In this document: positions 1-8,062 of the stretch, piece by piece
Layout: each line of letters starts with the position of its first letter
How positions within the stretch are numbered: position 1 is the stretch's first letter
DNA from: Paenibacillus montanisoli
GTDB lineage: Bacteria > Bacillota > Bacilli > Paenibacillales > Paenibacillaceae
Direction of reading: 5' to 3'
DNA length: 64,000 nucleotides
NCBI RefSeq assembly: GCF_003268025.1
Contig: NZ_QLUW01000006.1
Coordinates: forward strand, 372,001 to 436,000
Notes under the pieces: model-generated
Told to the model about the DNA's origin: nothing
Database searches by the model: none
Seen by the model: only the letters and a program-made list of their open reading frames with translations
Program-made: the position numbers and the translations under genes

Positions 1-354
1 TGGGGCGGCGACCATCACTTCGGCAAGAACGGCGAGGAGCACAAAGCCCGCAAGCTGAAGCATTTGCAGGAGGCTGCCGGCTATTTCGGCATCAGCACCG
101 AAGGCAAGAGCGCCGAGCAGCTGATCAAGGAGCTGAAAGCGGCCCGCGACGCCGACCCGGCGAAGTGGGAGAAGTTCAAAGCCGAAATGAAAGCGAAGCG
201 GCTGGCCAAATTGCAGGAGAAAGCCGCCGCGCTTGGCATTAAAACCGAAGGCAAGTCAGCGAAGCAGCTGCGCGAGGAGATCTGCAAGAAGCATGGGCAG
301 GACAAGCCGAACACGGACGTCACTCCGCTGCCGGGTGCGAAGGCGAAGTCTTAA
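1..354 (+). CDS. Lys/Glu-rich repeat protein, 3' part only
   Basis: The reading frame is open from the first base of the window, so the start lies upstream; 117 residues are visible. The sequence is rich in Lys, Glu and Ala and holds two copies of a helical unit ending in 'GISTEGKSAEQL' and 'GIKTEGKSAKQL', about 44 residues apart. A His-containing stretch (GGDHHFGKNG) precedes them. Repeats of this kind occur in small exported or surface proteins of Bacillota, but no catalytic motif is visible and I do not assign a function. It is followed by a bidirectional terminator and converges with the MurG-like gene. Confidence 0.7.
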   Translation, partial: WGGDHHFGKNGEEHKARKLKHLQEAAGYFGISTEGKSAEQLIKELKAARDADPAKWEKFKAEMKAKRLAKLQEKAAALGIKTEGKSAKQLREEICKKHGQDKPNTDVTPLPGAKAKS

Positions 355-367
355 TAACCGGCTAACC

Positions 368-428
368 AAAAAGCAGCAGTGAGCACCCGTCGGAACAACC
401 CCGCGGCACACGCTCCCTGCTGCTTTTG
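368..428. terminator. Bidirectional terminator between convergent genes
   Basis: The arm AGCAGCAGTGAGC near 371-383 pairs with GCTCCCTGCTGCT near 412-424 with one mismatch. An A-run lies on the left and a T-run on the right, so it can end transcription from both sides. Confidence 0.65.
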
Positions 429-434
429 TTATAT

Positions 435-1541
435 CTATCGTGCGGTTTCTTCGATCAGCGACATGACCCGGCCGATGGCATCGGCTTGGCCGCGCTGCTG
501 CATTTGCGTTTTGATCGCGTCCCGGTTCCGAAAAACTTTGGACAGCGCAGCCATCAACGCATCGTCGGTCAGCTCCTCCTCTTGAAGCACCTCGCAATAG
601 CCGGCTTGGCGGAACGACTCGGCGTTCAAGATCTGATCGCCGCGGCTCGCTTGCTTCGACAGCGGAATGAGCAGCATCGGCTTGCGCAGCGCCAGAAATT
701 CGAAGATGGAATTGGAGCCGGCCCGCGAGATGACAAGGTCGGTGCATGCCAGCGCATCCGGCAGCTCGTCATGGATATATTCGTACTGCCGGTAGCCGGA
801 AACGCCCTTCAAGCTTTCGTCAAGCTCGCCTTTGCCGCAAATATGAATGATTTGATACGTTTTCGAGAGCGCGGCTACGTTCCGCCGGATCGCTTGATTG
901 ATCCGTTGAGAGCCGAGACTTCCTCCCATGATGAGCAGAACGGGCTTGCCGGGCGTAAACTTGCACCGCTGCAGCCCCTTCCATGCGCTTCCCTTGCGCA
1001 GCTCGCTGCGGATAATCGGGCCGACATGGATGGATTTACCGTCTTTCATCTGCTTGGCGGTTTCCGCGAAGGTGACGCAGATGCGTTTGGCAAAAGGGCC
1101 GGCAATTCGGTTGGCGAGACCGGGGGTCAAATCCGATTCGTGGATGATCACCGGTACCCGGTTCAGCCAGGCGCCGATGACGACGGGGACGGAGACGAAG
1201 CCGCCCTTCGAGAAGAGCACGTCGGGTTTCAGCCCGCGAATGAGGCGATACGCCTGGAAAACGCCTTTGACGACGCGAAACGGATCCTTAACGTTCTCGA
1301 GATCGATGTAGCGCCGCAGCTTCCCGGTCGAGATACCGTAATAGTCGACGCCATCCAGCCTGCTGATCAGCTGCTTCTCGATGCCGTTCTTCGAGCCGAT
1401 GTACGACACCTTCCAGCCTTGCGCAAGCAGCGGAGGGATCAGCGCCGCGTTCACGGTCACATGTCCTGCGGAGCCGCCGCCGGTAAATAGAATGCGGCGC
1501 TGCTCTGTTTCCCCTGACGGGGAATGGGTTGAATTTGGCAT
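435..1541 (-). CDS. murG: MurG-like undecaprenyl-PP-MurNAc-pentapeptide GlcNAc transferase (variant)
   Basis: Family role: transfers GlcNAc from UDP-GlcNAc to lipid I to make lipid II on the inner face of the membrane. The 368-residue protein has the GT28/GT-B layout: N-terminal glycine loop '[13 protein letters not shown]', acceptor region '[12 protein letters not shown]', and C-terminal donor loops '[12 protein letters not shown]' and '[11 protein letters not shown]'. The N-loop differs from the usual GGTGGH form, as in second MurG copies of some Bacillota. I chose the ATG at 1541 (MPNSTHS) because AAGGAG lies 8 bases upstream; a longer frame to 1628 has no site. It stands alone, outside any division/cell-wall cluster, and is divergent from the SnoaL-like gene. 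A paralogous role (MurG2) is possible. Confidence 0.82.
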   Translation of the reverse strand: MPNSTHSPSGETEQRRILFTGGGSAGHVTVNAALIPPLLAQGWKVSYIGSKNGIEKQLISRLDGVDYYGISTGKLRRYIDLENVKDPFRVVKGVFQAYRLIRGLKPDVLFSKGGFVSVPVVIGAWLNRVPVIIHESDLTPGLANRIAGPFAKRICVTFAETAKQMKDGKSIHVGPIIRSELRKGSAWKGLQRCKFTPGKPVLLIMGGSLGSQRINQAIRRNVAALSKTYQIIHICGKGELDESLKGVSGYRQYEYIHDELPDALACTDLVISRAGSNSIFEFLALRKPMLLIPLSKQASRGDQILNAESFRQAGYCEVLQEEELTDDALMAALSKVFRNRDAIKTQMQQRGQADAIGRVMSLIEETAR

Positions 1542-1617
1542 AGGGGCACTCCTTGATAAAATCGATATGACAAGCGTACCACAACCAACCGGATGCCGGG
1601 AGAAGGAGAGTTGCAAA

Positions 1618-2139
1618 ATGATGAACAATGCCTATATCTTAGAAAACTATGCGCGGGAGCACGGGGAAAATGACACGGTCCCGGCAGAAATTGCCGCCGT
1701 TATCCAGGTGTACCAGGACATGCTGTCCGGCTGGAACAGCCGCGATGCGCTCCAGATGGCAGCTCCGTTCACGGAGGAGGGCGGCCTGATCGGCTTCGAC
1801 GGCAGCGAAGTTGCCGGCCGAAGCGGCATCGAGGCGCACCTGACGCCGATCTTTGCGCATCACAAGACGCCTTTCTACTATTGCAAGGTAAAAGCGGTAA
1901 AGCTGCTTGGCCCCGAAACGGCGCTTCTTCGCTCTTACGCCGGGCTGGTGCCGGATGGGAAAAACGAGCTGGACCCGAATTTGAACGCGCATCATACGAT
2001 GGTCGCCGTCAAGCGGGACGGGCGGTGGCGGATCGAACATTTCCAGAACACGCCAGCCCAGTTTCATATGGAGCCGGATCGGGCCCGGCAAATGACCGAG
2101 GAATTAAGCCAATTGGTCGAAGAGAACGCAACAAAATAG
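1618..2139 (+). CDS. SnoaL-like / SgcJ-EcaC type protein
   Basis: The 173-residue cytosolic protein has a central NTF2-like cone fold: '[21 protein letters not shown]' helix region (about 29-49), '[13 protein letters not shown]', and a final '[21 protein letters not shown]' strand pair typical of SgcJ/EcaC (DUF4440-like) proteins. No reaction can be assigned from sequence; members act as small hydrolases, isomerases or binding proteins. The start at 1618 is preceded by AGAAGGAGAG; a second ATG follows immediately. It runs divergently from the MurG-like gene with a 76-base gap that must hold both promoters. Confidence 0.72.
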   Translation: MMNNAYILENYAREHGENDTVPAEIAAVIQVYQDMLSGWNSRDALQMAAPFTEEGGLIGFDGSEVAGRSGIEAHLTPIFAHHKTPFYYCKVKAVKLLGPETALLRSYAGLVPDGKNELDPNLNAHHTMVAVKRDGRWRIEHFQNTPAQFHMEPDRARQMTEELSQLVEENATK

Positions 2140-2140
2140 C

Positions 2141-2169
2141 TTGACAATGATAATGAGATTCATTATCAT
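2141..2169 (+). promoter_or_regulatory. Fur-type operator embedded in a sigma-A promoter
   Basis: TTGACA at 2141-2146 and TATCAT at 2164-2169 are separated by 17 bases. A perfect inverted repeat covers 2147-2169: arm ATGATAATGA, three-base centre, arm TCATTATCAT. It matches the GATAATGAT half of the Fur consensus and occupies the spacer and the -10 box, so iron-loaded Fur would exclude RNA polymerase. Confidence 0.88.
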
Positions 2170-2215
2170 GCAATGTAGTGAATGAGAAATGTTATCACCA
2201 TAGGGGGCTTCTGCA

Positions 2216-3208
2216 TTGTTAAAATCAAGAAGGTTTAGTCTGATCATCACCGGATTGCTGGCTGTTATGTTGGTGCTGTCCGCATGCGGAAGCAAATCCG
2301 ACAATAGCGCGAACGGCGGCGCGAATACGGCGGCGAATAACGGCCGCAACGCTGCGGCTAACGAGCCGGCTAAGGAGAAGGTCGTAAAAGACGCGATGGG
2401 CCACGACGTTACGATTCCTGCAGAGCCGAAGCGCATTCTCGCTTCCTACCTGGAGGATCAGATTGTTACGCTTGGCGAGAAGCCGGTTGCGCAATGGTCC
2501 GTAGCGAACGGCACTCAAGACTACCTTGCGCCTCAATTAAAGGATGTCCCTACGATCGGCTGGGATTTGCCGGTTGAGAACGTACTTAGCTTCACGCCTG
2601 ACTTGATCGTGATCGGTTCCGAGTCTGCCGTTCAGAAAGGGCTGTACGAGCAGTACGCGAAGATTGCTCCGACCTACGTGCTTGGCGACAAAGTAAACAA
2701 CGACTGGCGCGAAGCGCTCAAAACGATCGGCGGCCTGCTCAATAAGGGCGATGAGGCCGATAAAGCGATTGCCGATTACGACGCGAAAGCGGCTGACACG
2801 AAAGCGAAGCTGGCAACCGCGATCGATAAGCAGTCCGTTGCGGTACTTTGGCTCGTAGCGAAGAACTTCTATATCGTTGACGAGACGAAATCCGCCGGCG
2901 CGGTGCTGTACAAGGATCTTGGCTTAACGCCTCCGAACCTGGTAACCGAAATTCCGGAGAAGACGAAGGCGACTTGGAATCCGGTTGCGATGGAGAAGCT
3001 GGCTGAATTGACGGCGGATCACATCATCCTCGTGAACAGCGATAAGTCCGATGCGGCTGAAACGCTGAAAAATCCGGTATGGCAAAACATCCCTGCCGTG
3101 AAGAACAAGCACGTTTATGAAGTGCCTGCTTCCAGCAGCTGGCTGTATTCCGGCAAAATTGCCGGCGAGCGAATGATGGATGACGCGATTAAGCTGCTCG
3201 TGAAATAA
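2216..3208 (+). CDS. Iron(III)-siderophore ABC transporter substrate-binding lipoprotein
   Basis: A 330-residue FepB/FhuD-type (Peripla_BP_2) protein that would bind a ferric chelate outside the membrane and pass it to a FecCD permease. It has a lipoprotein signal with lipobox LSAC (Cys about residue 23), an Asn/Ala-rich linker, then 'VVKDAMGHDVTIPAEPKRI' and the 'FTPDLIVIGSES' segment typical of the family. The TTG start has AGGGGG about 8 bases upstream. A Fur box sits on its promoter. No permease or ATPase is next to it, so it must share a transporter encoded elsewhere. The transcript ends at the terminator at 3227-3271. Confidence 0.9.
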   Translation: MLKSRRFSLIITGLLAVMLVLSACGSKSDNSANGGANTAANNGRNAAANEPAKEKVVKDAMGHDVTIPAEPKRILASYLEDQIVTLGEKPVAQWSVANGTQDYLAPQLKDVPTIGWDLPVENVLSFTPDLIVIGSESAVQKGLYEQYAKIAPTYVLGDKVNNDWREALKTIGGLLNKGDEADKAIADYDAKAADTKAKLATAIDKQSVAVLWLVAKNFYIVDETKSAGAVLYKDLGLTPPNLVTEIPEKTKATWNPVAMEKLAELTADHIILVNSDKSDAAETLKNPVWQNIPAVKNKHVYEVPASSSWLYSGKIAGERMMDDAIKLLVK

Positions 3209-3226
3209 TAGCTCCGAACAAAGGGT

Positions 3227-3271
3227 GCAATTTCTTTTCATGCCAATGAAAAGTGAATTGCGCTTTTTTTT
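3227..3271 (+). terminator. Rho-independent terminator
   Basis: GCAATTTCTTTTCAT pairs with ATGAAAAGTGAATTGC across a four-base loop and is followed by eight T. Confidence 0.85.
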
Positions 3272-3278
3272 GTTATGC

Positions 3279-3302
3279 TATAATGAATTGAAACGTTTCG
3301 AA
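3279..3302 (+). promoter_or_regulatory. -10 box with adjacent GAAACGTTTC palindrome
   Basis: TATAAT at 3279-3284 is followed by the perfect palindrome GAAACGTTTC at 3290-3299, placed where transcription of the kinase gene would begin. The central CG is like LacI/GalR-family operators. The -35 box is poor. Confidence 0.45.
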
Positions 3303-3326
3303 TCCGGATGAATGAGGGATCAGCCT

Positions 3327-5108
3327 ATGAATCTATTGCGCAAATTGCCCATCCGCGGACAAATGTACCTCATTGCCGTCATGACGATGGCAGTCATCAT
3401 CGCCATCCTGCTGTTCAACTACAGCCGCAGCGCGGCGTTTCTGACGAAGAACAATGAAGTGTACACGATCGATATTTTCAATCAGATGGAGCAAACGATT
3501 CTCTCGAATTACGATGTCATCAAATGGCTGAGCTATAACGTTGCTTATAACAAATCCGTACAGGATTATCTGCTGAACGACGATCCGCTATCGAAGCTGC
3601 AGATGTACCCCACGCTCAAAAACTTGTTCATTAACCTTTCCACCGTCAAGCCGGGTATCCTGGATCTTGTCGCGATCGGCAAGAACGGGGATTCGTTCTC
3701 CCTGCAGGGGAGCAGCCCGGCCACGATCGGGGAATTTATGCCCAAACGCGCGGACTCCTATTTCTCTAAGATTAAAACGTGCCAGAACATCGGTATCGAA
3801 CGGAATTGCTTCGCTGTCGGCACGACTATATTCTCAAGCGATATCCATAACAGCTACACGAGCGAAATCGGACAAATCGTGCTGCTGATCGATGCTTCGA
3901 CGCTGACCGGCGGCTACGATCTGAAATCGCTGCAGCCGGAAACAAGCGTATATTTGCTGGATCGCAGCGACACCATCTTCATGAGCAACGACCGTGAGCA
4001 GATCGGGCAGCCGTTCCGTCTTCCTCCCGGCAGCGAGGAAAGCGGCGTCGTCCGAATCAACGGCGAGCTGAACCATGTCCAAGTGAAAGCGATTCCCGAG
4101 ATCGGCGGAAAAATCGTCCGGCTGATCCCTGACGACGTCTTCTTTCAAGATATCCGCAAGCTGCGCAAGCAGACGCTTGCCGCCCTAGCCGTCGGCATTT
4201 TACTGCTTATGGTGCCCTTCGCGCTTATTTTGAACAATATGATTTTGCCGCTGCGCAAGCTTTATCACTATATGAGAATCAGCAAGAAGGATGACCTTAA
4301 CAAGCGGGTGGACCTCTACGGCTCGGCGGAAGCGGAAGTCATCGGCATCCGGTACAATCAGATGCTCTCGGACGTGCAGCACCTAACCGAGCAGCTGGTC
4401 GATTCGAATGAACGGCTGCTGAAGACGGAGATCGAGAAGAAGCGGGCGGAGTTTGATTTTTTGAAGAGCCAGGTCAACCCGCATTTCCTCTACAATACGC
4501 TGGACACGATCCGCGGACTGGCCTCCGAACGGGAGGTGCCGGAGATCCGCGATATGACGCGAGCGCTGTCCCGTATTTTCCGCTACAGCATCAAGGGTGA
4601 CGACGCCGTTCCGCTGTCGGAGGAGATTCAAATCGCAGGAGCTTATATGAGCATTCAGATGGTCCGCTTCTCGGGCCGGTTCGATTTTTCGGTCTCGGTC
4701 GCGGAGAGCCTGCTTCATGTGAAGGTGCCAAAGATGATTTTGCAGCCGATTGTCGAGAATGCCGTCTACCACGGGTTGGAGCCGAGGTACGAGAAGGGCA
4801 AGCTGACCATTTCCGCTCAGATGGATCCATGCGGACGGCCTGATCTGCTCATTACGGTGGCGGATGACGGTGTCGGCATGAGCGAAGCGCAGCTTGCGAG
4901 CGTCAGGCAGCAGCTCCAGGGAGAGCGGCAGGCGGCAAAGGAGGATTCAGGGAAGCTTGACGGCGTAGGACTGCTCAATGTCCACAATCGTCTCCAGTTC
5001 CTCTTCGAGCAGCAATACGGGATTGAAATCCAAAGCAAGGAACGGGCAGGAACCGCAGTCACGCTTCGCATTCCCGTTTATTCGGAAGGAGCAGCCGGCA
5101 ATGTATAG
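3327..5108 (+). CDS. YesM-type sensor histidine kinase
   Basis: Membrane sensor kinase of 593 residues. It has a TM segment at about 13-33, an extracellular sensor domain to about 280, a second TM (AALAVGILLLMVPFALIL), a HAMP region, a His_kinase domain with 'SQVNPHFLYNTLDTIRG' (phospho-acceptor H386) and a C-terminal HATPase with 'VENAVYHGLEP' (N box) and 'DDGVGM' (G1 box). The ATG at 3327 is preceded by GAGGG; an ATG at 3312 has no site. The coding region overlaps the regulator gene by 8 bases, a typical YesM/YesN pair. Such pairs sense extracellular oligosaccharides and activate nearby importers, here presumably the LplB/C/A genes at 7.1-10.7 kb. Confidence 0.9.
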   Translation: MNLLRKLPIRGQMYLIAVMTMAVIIAILLFNYSRSAAFLTKNNEVYTIDIFNQMEQTILSNYDVIKWLSYNVAYNKSVQDYLLNDDPLSKLQMYPTLKNLFINLSTVKPGILDLVAIGKNGDSFSLQGSSPATIGEFMPKRADSYFSKIKTCQNIGIERNCFAVGTTIFSSDIHNSYTSEIGQIVLLIDASTLTGGYDLKSLQPETSVYLLDRSDTIFMSNDREQIGQPFRLPPGSEESGVVRINGELNHVQVKAIPEIGGKIVRLIPDDVFFQDIRKLRKQTLAALAVGILLLMVPFALILNNMILPLRKLYHYMRISKKDDLNKRVDLYGSAEAEVIGIRYNQMLSDVQHLTEQLVDSNERLLKTEIEKKRAEFDFLKSQVNPHFLYNTLDTIRGLASEREVPEIRDMTRALSRIFRYSIKGDDAVPLSEEIQIAGAYMSIQMVRFSGRFDFSVSVAESLLHVKVPKMILQPIVENAVYHGLEPRYEKGKLTISAQMDPCGRPDLLITVADDGVGMSEAQLASVRQQLQGERQAAKEDSGKLDGVGLLNVHNRLQFLFEQQYGIEIQSKERAGTAVTLRIPVYSEGAAGNV

Positions 5109-6516
5109 AGCCATGATTGTCGATGATGAGCAGTGGGTCGTCAAAAATTTACTCGATTCCGTCGATTGGGCCCGGTACGGGTTTACCGTCGTCGGCACCG
5201 AAACGCAAAGTCCGAAAGCGCTTCAATTGATGCAGGAGCTGAATCCGGACGTCGCGTTCGTCGATATCCGAATGCCGGAAATCAGCGGACTTGAGCTGAT
5301 TAAGAAGTGCAATGAAATGCAGCTGGACACGCTCTTTATCGTTGTCAGCGGCTTTGCCGAGTTTTCGTACGTGCAGAAATGCATGAATCTCGGCGCGCTT
5401 GGCTATTGCCTGAAGCCGATTGAGGAAGAAGAGATCGTTCCGCTGCTGAAGAAAGCAAAGGACAAGCTCGACGATCGGCTGGCCAAGGACACGCCGTCCG
5501 TGATGGAATGGATTATGGACGATAAGCAGGAGGGGCGCGAGCGGATCGCCAAGCTGCTCGTCAATGCCGGCTTGGAGCCTGCTGGCGGCTTGCGCGTTGT
5601 CGTCAGCTTGGATGCGGAGCAGTTCGGCGCGATGCTCAAGCCTTATTGCTTCTTGAGGCTGAGCAGCGGCAACGGCAAGAGCGTCTATATTGCGCAGGAA
5701 AGCGGCCCAACTCCGCTGCTTCAGCAATTGGCGCAGTACGGGGGCACATACCGGGGAATCGGGATCAGCGGTCTGTTTCACGAGCCGGCGGCAATAAGAG
5801 ATGCCATCGAGGATGCGGAGATGGCGGCCTTTCAATATTTTATCGCCGGCAAGCCTACCGTGTATCAAAGCGGCGCCAGCAAAGGCTTTGCAGACTTCAA
5901 ACAGCTGTCTTCCGCCCTCCAAAAGCACGATATGTCGGAGCTGACCGCCTTGTATGACCAGTACCTCGAATGGTTCCGGACGGGCGCCTATCAGATTAAG
6001 CATGCATTTTTCTTATATAACACGGTAATGACGACGATCATTCAGTCCCAGAATAGCGAGTCGGATAAGCTGTCCAAATATTTGCTCGTCGATTACGAGC
6101 GGTTGATCGAACGGTACCAGGATGCGGCGGAGCTCATTCAAGATTTGAAACGGATGTCCGGCGCATACCTGGGCGGTATGTACCGCGAAGGGCAATTCCG
6201 CAGCGACTCTTTCGTGGCCGTCATCGATTACGTCAACAGCCATTATCATCAGAACATCTCTCTGCAGATGCTGGCCGATGAGTTCTATATGAACCGCAAC
6301 TATATCAGCCAATTGTTTATCAAGCACGTGAGCCAGTCGTTCACCGACTATTTGGCCGAGCTGCGGGTCCGCCATGCGTGCGAGCTGCTCAAGAACAGCA
6401 ACCTGCCGATCCACCGCGTCGGGGAGCGCGTCGGTTATCAGGATGCCTACTATTTTAGCAAAATATTCAAAAAAATCATCGGGAAAACGCCGCGGGAGTA
6501 TCGGACCGGCGCGTGA
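5101..6516 (+). CDS. YesN-type response regulator, AraC family output
   Basis: DNA-binding response regulator of 471 residues. The receiver domain (1-120) holds 'MIVDDEQWV' and the phosphorylation site 'VAFVDIRMPE' (D55). A middle domain of unknown contact follows, then two AraC helix-turn-helix units (about 370-468) with 'LADEFYMNRNYISQLF' and 'IHRVGERVGYQDAYYFSKIFKK'. The start is at 5101 (MYRAMIVDDE), with GGAAGGAG upstream; an in-frame extension to 4978 lies inside the kinase gene and is not used. Partner of the preceding kinase. Confidence 0.92.
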   Translation: MYRAMIVDDEQWVVKNLLDSVDWARYGFTVVGTETQSPKALQLMQELNPDVAFVDIRMPEISGLELIKKCNEMQLDTLFIVVSGFAEFSYVQKCMNLGALGYCLKPIEEEEIVPLLKKAKDKLDDRLAKDTPSVMEWIMDDKQEGRERIAKLLVNAGLEPAGGLRVVVSLDAEQFGAMLKPYCFLRLSSGNGKSVYIAQESGPTPLLQQLAQYGGTYRGIGISGLFHEPAAIRDAIEDAEMAAFQYFIAGKPTVYQSGASKGFADFKQLSSALQKHDMSELTALYDQYLEWFRTGAYQIKHAFFLYNTVMTTIIQSQNSESDKLSKYLLVDYERLIERYQDAAELIQDLKRMSGAYLGGMYREGQFRSDSFVAVIDYVNSHYHQNISLQMLADEFYMNRNYISQLFIKHVSQSFTDYLAELRVRHACELLKNSNLPIHRVGERVGYQDAYYFSKIFKKIIGKTPREYRTGA

Positions 6517-6668
6517 GTTGGTGGGCGAGGGCCAAAGGTTGACGGATAAGCGTCGTGCCCAGGGGGCCGATGGGTGCTGCGCCCCGAGTAACGTGCATTA
6601 AGGTCAGCCCAGGTGGGCTCCGGTAGCCGTTCCCCCAATGCCACCCCTCCCCCGGTTGCCGTCGCGCG

Positions 6669-6851
6669 CTAACGAACTCAATCGTGCTTATTTGAGCGAA
6701 AACGGAAGTTTACAATTCTAACGAACCGTAGAAGCGTTATTTAGCTGAAAGATGGGAAATTGAGCAATTATGAGCCGAATTACGCTTCTGAGGTTCGTTA
6801 GATTTTGAGCCGCATGATTTTCGCATAAATAAGGTCGCTGGAGTTCGTTAG
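6669..6851. repeat. Four-unit CTAACGAAC element, copy A
   Basis: Four 25-base units that begin CTAACGAAC and usually end TTATTT. Two are direct (6669-6693, 6718-6742) and two inverted (6777-6801, 6827-6851). Unit spacing is 49 and 50 bases. The same arrangement recurs at 25029-25212. Confidence 0.85.
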
Positions 6852-6895
6852 GTCATTTAATACGAGAGCGCAACCTATAGAAACATCATCAAAAT

Positions 6896-6919
6896 GGTGG
6901 TCACAGCCGCCTTTTTTTA
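6896..6919 (+). terminator. Weak terminator
   Basis: Six-pair stem GGTGGT/GCCGCC with two G-T pairs and a CACA loop, followed by seven T. Confidence 0.45.
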
Positions 6920-7056
6920 GTTCCATGAAGCGAAAATGGAATATTGCTATCTTTTTTTGTCTTATTAATCGTTCTTTGCCGGCTGCTGCGGGCGAAGTCG
7001 GCCGATCGCCGCAGAATGAACGATTGCTAGTACAAAAGATGCTGCAATCGTTACAT

Positions 7057-7084
7057 GGGAAGCGCTTTCATAAATGGCTACAAT
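7057..7084 (+). promoter_or_regulatory. cre-like operator and -10 box upstream of LplB-type gene
   Basis: GGGAAGCGCTTTCA (7057-7070) matches 12 of 14 positions of the CcpA cre consensus and has a symmetrical GAAGCGCTTTC core. TACAAT at 7079-7084 is a good -10 box, and the operator covers the -35 region, so repression by CcpA or another LacI-family protein is likely. Confidence 0.6.
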
Positions 7085-7143
7085 AAGGTCTATATCTAGC
7101 TGAGCTGCCAACAAAGACATTTGCACAGATGGAGATGGTACCG

Positions 7144-8061
7144 ATGAAAGGGTCATTGCTTTGGAAGCGCATCTTGCAGTACAAAATGTTTTATTTGCTT
7201 TTGCTGCCGATCGTCATTTATTATCTGGTCTTCGCCTACGTCCCGATGTACGGAGTCACGCTATCGTTCAAGAAGTTTATGTTCAATAAGGGGATATTGG
7301 GCAGCCCGTGGGTTGGGCTGGACAATTTCCAATACATTTTCAAGTATTCGGCCTTCTGGACGGCCTTTCGCAATACGATCGTAATCAGCATCGGCAGGCT
7401 TCTGATCGAGTTCCCGATGGCGATTATCGTCGCCTTGCTCTTAAATGAACTGGCCGGCTCCAAGATGAAGAAGCTGTACCAAACCGTGTTCACCTTCCCG
7501 CACTTCCTATCATGGGTCGTACTCGGCGGCATTTTGGTCAACATTCTCGGCAACACCGGTGCGGTTCATCTCGTTCTTTCGAACATCGGTCTTGAAAATG
7601 TCAGCTTGCTGTCAGACCCGGATACGTTCAGAGGGTTGCTGTACACGACAAACATCTGGAAAGAAGCAGGCTGGGGCGCCATCATTTATTTGGCCGCCAT
7701 CGCGGGGATCAGCCCCGAACTGTATGAAGCTGCTTACATGGATGGCGCCAATAGGTGGAAGCAGATGCTCCATATCACATGGCCCTCCATTAACGGTATC
7801 GTGGCCATGATGCTCATTTTGGCCGTCAGCGGCATTATGAACGGCGGTTTCGATCAGATTTTCAACCTGTACAGTCCTGCGGTCTATAACGTCGCGGATA
7901 TTCTGGATACGTTCATGTACCGGCTGTCGTTCTCCGGTAATGTGAATCTGGGCTTCGGCATCATTACGGCGGTCGGCTTGTTCAAATCCGTCATCAGCCT
8001 TGCGCTGCTCGTCATGGCCAACTATTTCGTCAAACGCATGGGACAGGAGGGGCTGATGTAA
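7144..8061 (+). CDS. lplB: LplB-type sugar ABC transporter permease
   Basis: Inner-membrane permease of 305 residues with six predicted TM helices and the binding-protein-dependent transport EAA loop 'YEAAYMDGANRWKQMLHITWP' (about residues 198-218), where an ATPase docks. The N-terminus 'FYLLLLPIVIYYLVFAYVPMYGV' is typical of the LplB/YtcQ-linked family. I chose the ATG at 7144, which has GGAG 9 bases upstream, over the ATG at 7129. It is first in an operon with an LplC-type permease (1 base apart) and the LplA-type binding protein. No ATPase is encoded nearby; such systems normally share one MsmX-type ATPase. Confidence 0.9.
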   Translation: MKGSLLWKRILQYKMFYLLLLPIVIYYLVFAYVPMYGVTLSFKKFMFNKGILGSPWVGLDNFQYIFKYSAFWTAFRNTIVISIGRLLIEFPMAIIVALLLNELAGSKMKKLYQTVFTFPHFLSWVVLGGILVNILGNTGAVHLVLSNIGLENVSLLSDPDTFRGLLYTTNIWKEAGWGAIIYLAAIAGISPELYEAAYMDGANRWKQMLHITWPSINGIVAMMLILAVSGIMNGGFDQIFNLYSPAVYNVADILDTFMYRLSFSGNVNLGFGIITAVGLFKSVISLALLVMANYFVKRMGQEGLM

Positions 8062-8062
8062 C

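Larger units (their letters stand above)
6517..7143. other. Structured intergenic region, no gene
   Basis: No plausible gene was found in 627 bases. A GC-rich stretch (6517-6665) includes a small AGCCCA/TGGGCT hairpin. Then come the four-unit CTAACGAAC element (6669-6851), a weak terminator (6896-6919: GGTGGT CACA GCCGCC then T7), a long hairpin (6967-7025: AATCGTTC pairs with GAACGATT, inner CTGCGG with CCGCAG), and the cre-like site and promoter of the importer genes (7057-7084). Confidence 0.7.

Noticed and set aside
4978-5100. N-terminal extension of the YesN-type regulator
   Set aside because: It lies inside the kinase gene in another frame; the receiver domain begins at 5101 with a good ribosome site.
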